DNA of 30,246 nt from JAENZQ01 sp964553505 (GTDB lineage: Bacteria; Bacillota; Clostridia; Peptostreptococcales; JAAYPU01), in contig CAZKKX010000011.1 of assembly GCA_964553505.1 (NCBI GenBank), positions 1 through 30,246 of the forward strand. The letters are read 5' to 3'. Positions 1-8,262 of this stretch are shown piece by piece (the first letter of the stretch is position 1; each line of letters starts with the position of its first letter). The notes below the pieces were generated by a model, which was given only the letters and a program-made list of their open reading frames with translations, ran no database searches and was not told the DNA's origin. A program made the position numbers and the translations under genes.

Positions 1-2453
1 AGCTGAGAAGTAACGGTTACGGTTCGAACCTGATCTTCTCTTGTGATTTGGGAAGGAGAATTGTCGTATTCTAAGTCGGCGATTTGCCCCACAGATACAT
101 ATTGGCCTGTGGGAGCCTGAATCAATATTTGTCTCATTTCTTCGATGTTCGCATCTGAGGAAGTGTTGAGAGATAATGTAATATCGATTTCCTCTCCATT
201 TACTTTATACTGCGACGCAGTATCCCCGGACAATGATGATTGCAGCGTTGTGGCGAGCTGATAAGCAGTTACGCCGTAAAAAGCCGATTTCTGCCTGTCA
301 AGGTAAACACGCACTTCAGGGTTGCCTTCTTCTACGTTTGAAGATACTTCAATTGTTCCGTTAATGGATCGCAGAATCTCTTTAAAATCCTCTGAAATTT
401 GATTCAGAGTTTCAAGGCTATCACCTTTTATTTCTATACTGATAGGGTTCGTTGCGCCTGTTCCGCCTGATGATTGTGAAGATTCGGTAATGGAAGTTTT
501 CACTCCTACCATATTTTGCAATTCTTCTCTCACCTCATTAGCGATTTTTGAGGTACTGCGGTTGCGTTCTTTAATATCAATAAGGTTTACGCGAAGAGTT
601 GAGGTGTTTGATGTATTTGTCATGGACATCATGGATGTTGCTCCTATTGAAACCGTACAAGTATCTACTTCAGAAATATTCATAATGAATTGTTCAATTT
701 GGGATATTAATTCATCAGTTTCTTCCAAAGTAGTTCCGAAAGGAGTTTCTATAGTAACGGTAAAGCTACCTTCATCTGCGGAAGGAAAAAGTTCACCTCC
801 GACGATGCCAATAAGACTAAGAGACACAATAAACAATATGACGGCAAAGGCAATAATGCGTTTCCTCATTCCTAAAGCTTTGTTCAGGAGGATGATATAT
901 TCTTTGGATACTGTCTCTAATAATTTTGCAAAGAGAGAGAGCATTTTAAATTTATATTTTCGCTTTGGATTTTCGGTAACTTTGCTAACTGTTAAAAACT
1001 TCGAGCAGAGCATAGGAACAACTGTAATAGCAATTACAAAAGACGCCAGCAATGAAAAAGTAACGGTCAAAGATAGTTCTTTAAACAATATGGCAGTAAA
1101 TCCTTTAACAAACACTATTGGCAAGAACACGGCAATAGTCGTCATTGTTGAAGCAAAAATAGCTACCATTACTTCTCTGGCCCCATTAATTGAAGCATCG
1201 TTTCGGGACAGACCGTCTTCTCTCAAACGATATATGTTTTCAAGGACTACTATAGAGTTGTCGACAAGCATACCAATACCTAAAGATAAACCGCCCAATG
1301 AAATAATATTTAAGGTCATATTATTAAAATACATCAGCGCAAAAGTTGTAATAACGGATATCGGGATAGCAATGGCAATGATGGATGTTGACCGTATATT
1401 TCTCAGAAAAATAAATAAAACCAATATTGCTAAAATACCGCCGATAATAGCATTTGTTGCAACATTTGATACGGATTTATTAATAAACTCGGCCTGATTG
1501 AACCCTATAGAGAATTGAATATCAGGATATTGAGTTTCAATTTCATAAAGAGTTTTTAATATGTTGTCTGCAGTTGTTACGGTATTTGCTGTTGATTGTT
1601 TAGTAATACTTATTGCAACGGAAGGTATTCCATTGACTCTGCTTATTGAATCTTGTTTTTTATAACCTTCCTGTATATATGCAATATCCGATAAGAGAAT
1701 GTTTTCTCCTGTAGGAAGCATGATGGGTATATTATTAATATCATTTAGTGATTCAAACTCACCAATTGTTCTTACCAGTAAATCTTTGGATCCTTTTCTG
1801 ACATTTCCACTTGGAAGATTGATATTTTCTCCTTTGATTGTGGAAGCTATCTGGGCCAAATTAAGATTATACCCGCTGAGTTTTTCCTGATCAATTTTGA
1901 CAACAATTTCCTTTTCCAAACCTCCGAATAATTCGGCAGAAGCAACTCCGTTAATCCTTTCAAGTCTTGGATTAATTTCTTTATCCACAAGCGTATAGAG
2001 CTCGGACAGAGGTTTATTAGAGGAAAACTCTATTTCCATAATGGGCATCATCTGAGGGTTCAGTTTAAAGACCATGGGATCACTGGCATTTTCAGGGAGA
2101 AAACCACTAATTAGTGCTACTTTCTCTCTCATTTCCAAAGAAGCAAAATTCATGTCTGTTCCATATTCAAATTCTGCAATGATTAATGACATTCCCTCCC
2201 TGGAAATGGATGTCATGCCTTTTAGATTCTCCGCAGTTGCTATTTGAGATTCTATAGGTTTGGTTACCAGATTTTCTATCTCTTCAGGAGAAGTGTTGGG
2301 ATACTGAACCATAGTGATTGAAACAGGAATATCCATATCAGGATAAAGGTCTAATTGAATTTGGGTAAAAGACACAAATCCTAAAACTATGATAATAAGC
2401 ATAAACATTAGTGTTGTAACAGGGCGGTTAACACAAAATTTTGAAATATTCAT
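1..2453 (-). CDS. RND-family efflux pump inner-membrane subunit (AcrB/HAE1-like), 3' part cut by window edge
   Basis: About 817 codons are open from the ATG at 2453 to the window edge; a full family member has about 1,020-1,050, so roughly the last fifth is missing. The N-terminus is typical: a short cytoplasmic start (MNISKFCVNRPV), a first membrane helix, then a porter-domain opening with YPDMDIPVSITMVQYPNTSP. The TM4 proton-relay region, around residues 390-400, reads GMLVDNSIVVLEN, where many Gram-negative pumps have VDDAIVV. The gene starts 9 bases after the fusion-protein stop, and its AGGAGG site overlaps that stop codon, so the two are co-translated. Known for the family: proton-driven export of drugs, lipids or peptides. 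In a monoderm the pump would work without a TolC channel. Substrate is not predictable. No internal stop or frameshift was seen. Confidence 0.93.
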   Translation of the reverse strand, partial: MNISKFCVNRPVTTLMFMLIIIVLGFVSFTQIQLDLYPDMDIPVSITMVQYPNTSPEEIENLVTKPIESQIATAENLKGMTSISREGMSLIIAEFEYGTDMNFASLEMREKVALISGFLPENASDPMVFKLNPQMMPIMEIEFSSNKPLSELYTLVDKEINPRLERINGVASAELFGGLEKEIVVKIDQEKLSGYNLNLAQIASTIKGENINLPSGNVRKGSKDLLVRTIGEFESLNDINNIPIMLPTGENILLSDIAYIQEGYKKQDSISRVNGIPSVAISITKQSTANTVTTADNILKTLYEIETQYPDIQFSIGFNQAEFINKSVSNVATNAIIGGILAILVLFIFLRNIRSTSIIAIAIPISVITTFALMYFNNMTLNIISLGGLSLGIGMLVDNSIVVLENIYRLREDGLSRNDASINGAREVMVAIFASTMTTIAVFLPIVFVKGFTAILFKELSLTVTFSLLASFVIAITVVPMLCSKFLTVSKVTENPKRKYKFKMLSLFAKLLETVSKEYIILLNKALGMRKRIIAFAVILFIVSLSLIGIVGGELFPSADEGSFTVTIETPFGTTLEETDELISQIEQFIMNISEVDTCTVSIGATSMMSMTNTSNTSTLRVNLIDIKERNRSTSKIANEVREELQNMVGVKTSITESSQSSGGTGATNPISIEIKGDSLETLNQISEDFKEILRSINGTIEVSSNVEEGNPEVRVYLDRQKSAFYGVTAYQLATTLQSSLSGDTASQYKVNGEEIDITLSLNTSSDANIEEMRQILIQAPTGQYVSVGQIADLEYDNSPSQITREDQVRTVTVTSQ

Positions 2454-2462
2454 AATATCCTC

Positions 2463-3611
2463 CTAGTTGATTACAGTTACTTTACTGCCTTCATCCAAAT
2501 AATATTGTCCTTCGGCGATAATCGTATCTCCTTCGCTTAAACCTTGTATGATTTCTGTATACTCTCCATTATCAATACCTGGCAGGACTTTCTTGAATGT
2601 ACTTTGATCTCCTTCCAGTACTGCTACAACTGTTTCTCCGCCCTTGATCATTACAGCATCCGAAGGAATTGCCAAAATATTCATTTTTTTTGTAGAAGCA
2701 ATATTGATTTCTGCAAACATGCCTGATTTTATAAGAGTATCATCATTGTTTATGGATACCTTGAGAGGATATGTTAATGAGCCCTGCGCAGGTGCCGGCG
2801 AAAGTTCTGATATAATGCCGTCAAACTCTTCATTTGAAGCTGACTTGACAAACACTTTTACAGGATCTCCAATGTTTACCTTATTGATCAAGTTTTCCGA
2901 AATGCTGGTTTCAATTTCTACAGTTCCAAGATTTGCTACGGCTGCTGCTGCCATAGCTTGAGAAGCTATTTCTCCCTCGTTAACATTTATGAGTGTTACA
3001 TGACCATCAATGGGCGAAGTAACAATACAATTATCAAGAGCATCCTTAGCATTGTTTAATGCGGATTGTGCTTGAGTCAATGATTGAAAAGAAGTGTTAT
3101 ACTGAAGTTGTGATTGTTCGTATTGCTGCTTTGAGACAGCTCCTTCATTATATAATAATTCTGCTCTCTCAAAATTCGATTTTGCATTTGTGTATGAAGC
3201 ATTTGCTTGATTATAACCGGCAAGTGCCTGATTATATGCATTTTGCATCTGTTCTTTATCTAATTCAAAAAGAGGTGAACCTTTTGACACTTCAGCCCCC
3301 AGACTTACATGAACTTTCGTTACTTCACCGGAAATCAGAGGGACTATTGTTGCTTTCTGAACAGGTTGAATTCGCCCTGAAAGAGGGGTTGTAACTTCCA
3401 AATTTGTACGGATAACTTGAGCTGTTCTAACATTAATATTCTTATCACTGATTTGCGGAGGTGTTGATGTATCTTTAAGTGTAATAATTCTTATTCCGAC
3501 TAATGCAATGATAACTATGGCAATTATTCCTATTAATTTTTTCTTGCTAAGTTTTTTCTTCTTTATTGTATTTCCAACTTTATGTTCATCTTTTTTTTCT
3601 TTGTTGCTCAT
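2463..3611 (-). CDS. RND efflux membrane fusion protein (HlyD/AcrA family periplasmic-adaptor type)
   Basis: A 382-residue adaptor. It has a lysine-rich N-terminus, one membrane helix at about residues 25-45 (LIGIIAIVIIALVGIRIITL), a biotinyl-lipoyl half motif (IVPLISGEVTKVHVSLGAEV), an alpha-helical hairpin rich in Gln, Asn and Ala (about 105-185), the second lipoyl half (CIVTSPIDGHVTLINVNEGE), and beta-barrel and membrane-proximal domains. A longer reading starting at 3626 is possible, but GGAGGT lies 7 bases before the ATG at 3611, so that start is preferred. The ATG at 3626 would lie between the operator and this ribosome binding site. It is the first gene of a two-gene operon with the RND pump, which it should link to export across the cell envelope. 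Transcription starts at the promoter at 3657-3685. Confidence 0.93.
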   Translation of the reverse strand: MSNKEKKDEHKVGNTIKKKKLSKKKLIGIIAIVIIALVGIRIITLKDTSTPPQISDKNINVRTAQVIRTNLEVTTPLSGRIQPVQKATIVPLISGEVTKVHVSLGAEVSKGSPLFELDKEQMQNAYNQALAGYNQANASYTNAKSNFERAELLYNEGAVSKQQYEQSQLQYNTSFQSLTQAQSALNNAKDALDNCIVTSPIDGHVTLINVNEGEIASQAMAAAAVANLGTVEIETSISENLINKVNIGDPVKVFVKSASNEEFDGIISELSPAPAQGSLTYPLKVSINNDDTLIKSGMFAEINIASTKKMNILAIPSDAVMIKGGETVVAVLEGDQSTFKKVLPGIDNGEYTEIIQGLSEGDTIIAEGQYYLDEGSKVTVIN

Positions 3612-3626
3612 ATTTTTTACCTCCAT

Positions 3627-3640
3627 CGACCCGCGGGTCG
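3627..3640. promoter_or_regulatory. Perfect 14-bp GC-rich palindrome, probable repressor operator of the RND operon
   Basis: CGACCCGCGGGTCG is a perfect inverted repeat with no spacer, in otherwise AT-rich DNA. It lies about 10-24 bases downstream of the predicted start of transcription and just before the ribosome binding site of the fusion protein. This position suits a repressor that blocks the polymerase. TetR/AcrR-family regulators usually control such pumps and bind short palindromes of this kind. No regulator gene is in the window, so the partner is inferred. Confidence 0.6.
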
Positions 3641-3656
3641 GTTTTATTCTTAATAC

Positions 3657-3685
3657 ATGATACTAATTCGCTTTTATTATGTCAA
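3657..3685 (-). promoter_or_regulatory. Promoter of the RND efflux operon
   Basis: On the minus strand, a perfect -35 TTGACA (3680-3685) is followed after 17 bases by TATCAT as -10 (3657-3662). Transcription should start near 3650, about 40 bases before the ATG at 3611, and the palindrome at 3627-3640 lies inside the untranslated leader. Confidence 0.75.
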
Positions 3686-3830
3686 TAGAAAATATATTAT
3701 GTAAATAAAAATTAAAGAACAGAGATCTTGATCAAACTTTATAAAAATGTGATAAATATATTGACCACCCTATTATCCATTAAATTTTTGTAAAAAAATA
3801 GTGGTTCTCAGGTGAAAATTGAGTTTTAAA

Positions 3831-3859
3831 TTGACAATGAATAAAAGTTTGAGTATAAG
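3831..3859 (+). promoter_or_regulatory. Promoter upstream of the DUF503-nth genes
   Basis: TTGACA (3831-3836), 17 bases, then TATAAG (3854-3859) is a near-consensus vegetative promoter. Just after the -10 the leader has a GAGTRT-rich repeated stretch (3851-3882). The region between the two divergent units (3641-3953) holds this promoter, the efflux promoter and the leader, with no convincing gene. Confidence 0.7.
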
Positions 3860-3953
3860 TAAGAGTGTGAGTGTGAGTATATGGATGTTAGTGGAGGAAT
3901 TTTACTGCGAAGGAGTTGCTTACTCTTAAACTCAGTACCAGGAGGATGATATT

Positions 3954-4250
3954 TTGATAACGGTAATTTGTAAAATCGAATTGATTTTATTTGAAGTGAA
4001 TTCCTTAAAAGAGAAAAGAATGATTATAAAAAGTATTATTGGGCGTGTAAAAGCAAAATTTAATATTTCTATTGCCGAAGTGGGTGCACATGATTTGTGG
4101 GGGCGCTCAGATATAGGGTTTGCGTGTGTGAGCACACAAACAAAGCACGCCAATCAAATGTTGGACAATATCATATCATTCATAGAAAGAGACGGCAGGG
4201 CTGAAATAATAAAGCAGGAATTAGAGTATGTTAGCCTGTTTGAGGAATAG
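3954..4250 (+). CDS. DUF503 family protein (YlxP-like), TTG start
   Basis: A 98-residue protein beginning MITVICKIELILFEVNSLKEKRMIIKSI, which fits the DUF503 family (Bacillus YlxP). The LKEKRMIIKSI stretch, followed by an SIAEVGAHDLWGRSDIGFACVS region, is the recognisable core. The start is TTG at 3954, supported by AGGAGG (3940-3945) 8 bases upstream; no alternative ATG in frame fits. Family members are small alpha/beta proteins, often next to translation genes; their biochemical role is not established. Here it leads a short unit with nth, 38 bases downstream. Nothing in the sequence suggests damage. Confidence 0.85.
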   Translation: MITVICKIELILFEVNSLKEKRMIIKSIIGRVKAKFNISIAEVGAHDLWGRSDIGFACVSTQTKHANQMLDNIISFIERDGRAEIIKQELEYVSLFEE

Positions 4251-4288
4251 AAGCATCTTATAATTAATATAGAAAGGATTATTTTGTT

Positions 4289-4930
4289 ATGGTGCTACCT
4301 GGAGAAGAAGTAAATTTGATACTGGATAAATTGGAGGAGATGTATCCGGATGCAGGATGTGAATTGGATTACAGGACGCCTTTTCAGTTGCTGATTGCAG
4401 TTGTCTTGTCTGCTCAAACAACAGATAAAAAAGTAAATGAGGTAACTGAACATCTTTTTTTACGTTATCCAAATTTGGATGAAATGATGACTTTGTCTGA
4501 AAAAGAATTACAGGATATAATCAAGAAAATAGGGTTATACAGAAATAAAGCAAAGCATATTACAGGTTTGTGCCGAATGATCAAAGAGCATTATGAGGGA
4601 AATGTTCCTAATACTTTTGAAGAACTGGTAGGACTTCCGGGTGTAGGCAGGAAGACCGCTAATGTACTGCTAAGCAATGCCTTTAATATTCCTGCCATAG
4701 CAGTAGATACTCATGTTTTCAGGGTGTCCAACAGAATAGGTCTTGCAGATGCCAATAATGTTTTGGATACTGAAAAACAGTTGATGGATGCGATCCCAAG
4801 GGAAAAATGGATACAAACACATCATATGCTTATTTGGCATGGCAGAAGAGTATGCTTTGCAAGGCATCCCAATTGTAGTAATTGTGAATTGAAAGAGTAT
4901 TGTCAATATAGCAGAAAATTGATTGAATAA
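4289..4930 (+). CDS. nth: Endonuclease III (DNA glycosylase/AP lyase)
   Basis: A 213-residue base-excision repair enzyme that removes oxidised pyrimidines and cuts at the abasic site. The helix-hairpin-helix motif LPGVGRKTANVLL carries the catalytic Lys122, and the following VDTHVFRVSNRIGL contains the catalytic Asp140. Near the C-terminus four cysteines (189, 196, 199, 205) are spaced C-x6-C-x2-C-x5-C, the standard [4Fe-4S] ligand pattern. Length matches the family (about 210). The ATG has a modest site (AAAGGA, about 10 bases upstream). It is 38 bases after the DUF503 gene and probably shares its promoter. All expected catalytic and cluster residues are present. Confidence 0.97.
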   Translation: MVLPGEEVNLILDKLEEMYPDAGCELDYRTPFQLLIAVVLSAQTTDKKVNEVTEHLFLRYPNLDEMMTLSEKELQDIIKKIGLYRNKAKHITGLCRMIKEHYEGNVPNTFEELVGLPGVGRKTANVLLSNAFNIPAIAVDTHVFRVSNRIGLADANNVLDTEKQLMDAIPREKWIQTHHMLIWHGRRVCFARHPNCSNCELKEYCQYSRKLIE

Positions 4931-4995
4931 TATGATTTTAACAAGTTTTATTATTTGCATATATTTACTAATTTAAGAAAAAGGAGACTAACTAA

Positions 4996-6276
4996 ATGAA
5001 TAAAGAATTACGCCAGAATCATTTTGTTTTTGATGGTTGTGATACGGTGGAAATTGCTGAACAATACGGAACTCCGCTTTATGTTATTTCCGAAACCATT
5101 ATTAAGCATAAATGCAGAGAGATACGAGAGGATTATCTGTTGAAGTATGATAATACAAGAGCTGTATATGCCGGCAAAGCTTTTTTGAATTTAGAAATGT
5201 GCAGATTGGTCACAAATGAAGGGCTGGGACTGGATGTTGTGTCCGGGGGAGAACTGTATACGGCAATAAAAGCAGATGTGCCAATGGAGAATATTATTTT
5301 CCACGGTAATAATAAAAGTCAGGATGAATTGCAGATGGCTGTTTTGAATAATGTGGGAAGAATCGTGGTTGACAATGGTTATGAACTCGACAGGTTAAAT
5401 AAAATAGCTGAAAACCATAACAGAACAGTAAATATTTTATTCAGAATTACACCTGGTATAAGTCCGGATACACATAAGTTTATTTCTACCGGTCAAGTGG
5501 ATTCAAAATTTGGATTTTCTATGCAAAATAATAATCTTTATGACTATGTTTTCAAAACAAAAAACATGAGACATATAAATTTAAGAGGATTTCATTTTCA
5601 TATTGGGTCACAACTGTTAAGTAATGAATCACATTTAAAAGCTCTGGAAGTATTACTGTATTTAATAAGAGAATTGAATGAAAAACTTGATTTTGTAACT
5701 GCCGAAATCAATGTGGGAGGCGGATTTGGAATTTCTTATACTAAAGAGGATAAAACAAAAAATATTCGATATTTTGTTGATCCGATGATGAAAAAAATAC
5801 ATGACCATTGCAATCGATATTCTCTTATAACCCCTCAGGTTATTATAGAACCTGGAAGATGGGTTGTCGGAGAAGCAGGTATTACCCTTTATTCGGTAGG
5901 GTCAATAAAAGAAATCCCTGGAATCAGGACTTATGTTAGTGTGGACGGAGGTATGCCGGATAATCCAAGGCCATCCCTTTATAATGCAAAATATAGCGCA
6001 GTGATTGCCAACAGATACGATGATAAAAGAAATAGAACAGTGACCATAGCAGGTAAATGCTGCGAATCCGGAGATATTTTGATTTGGGATTTAAAGGTGC
6101 CTGCTGTTGAACCAGGAGATGTTCTTGCGGTAATGAGTACCGGCGCATATAACTATTCTATGTCCAGCAACTATAATAAACTGCCGAGGCCTGCGGTGGT
6201 CATGGTAAATAAAGGTGTATCCAGATTGATAGTCAGAAGAGAAACCTATGACGATCTGATTACAAGGGACGTATAG
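4996..6276 (+). CDS. lysA: Diaminopimelate decarboxylase
   Basis: A 426-residue PLP-dependent fold-type III decarboxylase that converts meso-diaminopimelate to lysine in the cytosol. The PLP lysine is in VYAGKAF (Lys61). GFHFHIGSQ (about 200) and EPGRWVVGEAG (about 290) form the phosphate-binding and substrate regions, and CCESGDIL (about 355) provides the cysteine, glutamate and aspartate contributed by the partner subunit in the dimer. Length matches LysA (about 420-440). The ATG follows AAGGAG with good spacing. The related arginine and carboxynorspermidine decarboxylases are less likely because of the CESGD motif. No T-box or lysine riboswitch is visible in the 65-base gap upstream. Confidence 0.93.
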   Translation: MNKELRQNHFVFDGCDTVEIAEQYGTPLYVISETIIKHKCREIREDYLLKYDNTRAVYAGKAFLNLEMCRLVTNEGLGLDVVSGGELYTAIKADVPMENIIFHGNNKSQDELQMAVLNNVGRIVVDNGYELDRLNKIAENHNRTVNILFRITPGISPDTHKFISTGQVDSKFGFSMQNNNLYDYVFKTKNMRHINLRGFHFHIGSQLLSNESHLKALEVLLYLIRELNEKLDFVTAEINVGGGFGISYTKEDKTKNIRYFVDPMMKKIHDHCNRYSLITPQVIIEPGRWVVGEAGITLYSVGSIKEIPGIRTYVSVDGGMPDNPRPSLYNAKYSAVIANRYDDKRNRTVTIAGKCCESGDILIWDLKVPAVEPGDVLAVMSTGAYNYSMSSNYNKLPRPAVVMVNKGVSRLIVRRETYDDLITRDV

Positions 6277-6349
6277 ACAAGGAATAATGTAAATGATTAA
6301 TAATTAGAACAGTAGCTTGACTACGAGTTCATTATACAAGGAGAAAAAC

Positions 6350-6877
6350 ATGAAGAAGGTATATTTAAGTCATATGGAATCACCTATTGGAGAGTTGATA
6401 ATTTCTTCATCAAAAGAAGGGTTGTGTGGCATTTGGATTGAAGAGGATTCTAATATGCGTATATGGTTAAATAAATATTTTGACATTGTGGAAGAATGTA
6501 GCGAATACAATATAAATATAATCAATCAACTACAGAATTATTTCAAAGGGGAATTAAAGAGATTCAAGGTTCCTTTTCATTTACTGGGAACTGAATTTCA
6601 GAAGTTGATTTGGAAAGAATTCCTTCAAATTCCTTATGGGAGTACGGCTTCATATAAAGATATTGCTGTAAGGATTGGAAAACCTGCCGGATCAAGAAGT
6701 GTAGGAAGTGCTGCAGGCGCAAACAGGATTCCTGTTGTAATCCCTTGCCATCGTATTATTGGAAGTAATGGATCATTGACCGGTTTTACTGGAGGCATAC
6801 AGAAAAAGGTTAAGCTTTTAGAGTTGGAAGGGCACACTGTCAAAGATGGAAAAATTCGGGCAAAGGGCAGAGATTAA
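6350..6877 (+). CDS. ogt: Methylated-DNA-[protein]-cysteine S-methyltransferase
   Basis: A 175-residue suicide repair protein that moves the alkyl group from O6-alkylguanine to its own cysteine. The active site IPCHRII holds Cys133, followed by the usual GSNGSLTGFTGG loop, and the helix-turn-helix region YKDIAVRIGKPAGSRSVGSA precedes it. The start at 6350 is chosen because AAGGAG (6338-6343) lies 6 bases upstream. A longer reading from TTG at 6317 would add 11 residues unlike the family and would lack a ribosome binding site. It is a stand-alone Ogt-type protein, without an Ada regulatory domain. A terminator hairpin follows at once. Confidence 0.95.
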   Translation: MKKVYLSHMESPIGELIISSSKEGLCGIWIEEDSNMRIWLNKYFDIVEECSEYNINIINQLQNYFKGELKRFKVPFHLLGTEFQKLIWKEFLQIPYGSTASYKDIAVRIGKPAGSRSVGSAAGANRIPVVIPCHRIIGSNGSLTGFTGGIQKKVKLLELEGHTVKDGKIRAKGRD

Positions 6878-6890
6878 ATGAACAAATAAT

Positions 6891-6926
6891 AAGTCTGACG
6901 TGGTTATGAAGTTATCAGGCTTTTTT
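6891..6926 (+). terminator. Rho-independent terminator after ogt
   Basis: An 8-bp stem with one G-U pair (AAGTCTGA at 6891-6898 with TCAGGCTT at 6915-6922) and a 16-base loop. The run of T continues to 6926. Confidence 0.7.
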
Positions 6927-6954
6927 CACTTTTCTAAGAGGGGGATAGAACAAA

Positions 6955-8229
6955 ATGGGCTCAAATCAGCCGTTAATTTTTGTACCGGGATTGCTTGGAA
7001 CCATAGGAGATGAAATTATACCCGGAACCGGAGAACTAGGCTTTGGTCCAGCAGGCATTGTGTACAATGAGTTCGAAGATAAGTTGGAATCTATTGGGTA
7101 TAAGAAAGGAAAGGATCTTTTCAATTGTTTTTATAATTGGAAAAAGCCATGCGCATATAATGCACAAAAATATCTATCTCAGGAAATTGAGAAAGCAAAA
7201 CATGTATCCGGTTGCAGTAAAGTTAATATTATTGCTCATAGTATGGGTGGGTTAATATCTCAAAGTTATGTCTGCAGCACATATTATAGAAATGATGTAT
7301 CTAAACTGATAATGATTGGATGCCCCAATGCAGGTTCGACAGACGCCTATTATGTATGGGCGGATGGCAAGATTCCCGAAAGGATAGGTATGAGACCTTT
7401 TTTATTCAATGTTTTGTTGGAAGGGTTTCTTATCATGCATATTCTTATAAATAAAAACAAATCTGTAAAAGAGCTTGTTCACGAAGAATTTGAAAGCATT
7501 AAAGAACTTCTGCCATCATTGCATTTTGGGAAATATACCTACTATTTGGATAAAGATCAGATAATGAAATATATTGAATATAAGAATTTGATGTATCAAA
7601 ATACTTTTCTTGATCAGTTAAACAGAAATAAAGACATTTATGACAAGAAAAGAATTAAAACATTTCTGATTTATGGATCAGGGAAAGCAACAGGTAAGTA
7701 TATTCAATTAAATGATGTTGTTTTGGACGAAACAGGTCGTGTTGTTGATTCCGGTAGAGTTGTTGGAAAGGTCAACTCATATGAAGGAGACGGAACAGTT
7801 CTTCAAAAAAGTGCCGAAGAAATGATGGGCATCCGATACTGTATACATAACGCTTCCCACACAGGTTTAATGATGAACGGTCTTCCAATCATAGAAAAAA
7901 TTCTTTCAGAGAGAGCGGTGCCACATTTTGTTAAGGCGGAAATTCGTTCAAAAGAGTATTTAGGAATTATTGTTTTAGGGAATGGGAAAATACATATAGA
8001 AACAAACCATAGATCTTTCACCATGAAAAAGCAATTTCAGATGAAGGATTTTTACTATTTGGATATTGGGAAGTTAAAGTGGATTATTATGGAAGAAAAA
8101 GCTAAAAAACCTTCAATTGTTTACTCTTCTGATGATAACGAAAAGATTCACATTGTTATAAGCCAACGCAATAAAATGGAACATAAAATCATAAATGCTT
8201 CAAAGGCAACAAATATCAAGATATGCTGA
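6955..8229 (+). CDS. LCAT/PGAP1-like alpha/beta-hydrolase (putative lipase or acyltransferase)
   Basis: A 424-residue alpha/beta-hydrolase. It opens with PLIFVPGLLGT (oxyanion strand and loop) and has the nucleophile elbow NIIAHSMGGL with Ser96. The sequence VNSYEGDGTVL supplies the likely acid (Asp in GDGTV), and HNASHTGLMMN holds the likely catalytic histidine, an order typical of lecithin:cholesterol acyltransferase-like lipases. No signal peptide is seen, so the protein is probably cytoplasmic. After the histidine there is a further region of about 115 residues not recognised. The ATG follows a G-rich site (GAGGGGGAT). It stands alone between two terminators. The hydrolase assignment is firm; the lipid substrate is inferred from fold similarity. 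Confidence 0.82.
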   Translation: MGSNQPLIFVPGLLGTIGDEIIPGTGELGFGPAGIVYNEFEDKLESIGYKKGKDLFNCFYNWKKPCAYNAQKYLSQEIEKAKHVSGCSKVNIIAHSMGGLISQSYVCSTYYRNDVSKLIMIGCPNAGSTDAYYVWADGKIPERIGMRPFLFNVLLEGFLIMHILINKNKSVKELVHEEFESIKELLPSLHFGKYTYYLDKDQIMKYIEYKNLMYQNTFLDQLNRNKDIYDKKRIKTFLIYGSGKATGKYIQLNDVVLDETGRVVDSGRVVGKVNSYEGDGTVLQKSAEEMMGIRYCIHNASHTGLMMNGLPIIEKILSERAVPHFVKAEIRSKEYLGIIVLGNGKIHIETNHRSFTMKKQFQMKDFYYLDIGKLKWIIMEEKAKKPSIVYSSDDNEKIHIVISQRNKMEHKIINASKATNIKIC

Positions 8230-8236
8230 AAAGAAG

Positions 8237-8262
8237 ATAGGCTTTGAAAAATCAAAGCCTAT
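8237..8262. terminator. Bidirectional terminator between the convergent lipase and SEC-C genes
   Basis: A perfect 11-bp stem (ATAGGCTTTGA with TCAAAGCCTAT) closes a four-A loop, with T-rich DNA on both exits (TGCTTTTC rightward, CTTCTTTTC leftward). It overlaps the stop codon of the SEC-C gene. Confidence 0.8.

Noticed and set aside
490..1497. Plus-strand open frame of 335 codons opposite the RND pump
   Set aside because: Antisense shadow: the minus strand carries an unbroken AcrB-like protein with clear family motifs. The plus-strand translation has no recognised domain and no ribosome site.
3851..3882. GAGTRT repeats as a CRISPR or microsatellite array
   Set aside because: Only a few irregular short copies, with no spacers of fixed length.
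6317..6349. Extended N-terminus of Ogt from TTG 6317
   Set aside because: AAGGAG sits just before the ATG at 6350, and the added residues are unlike the family.
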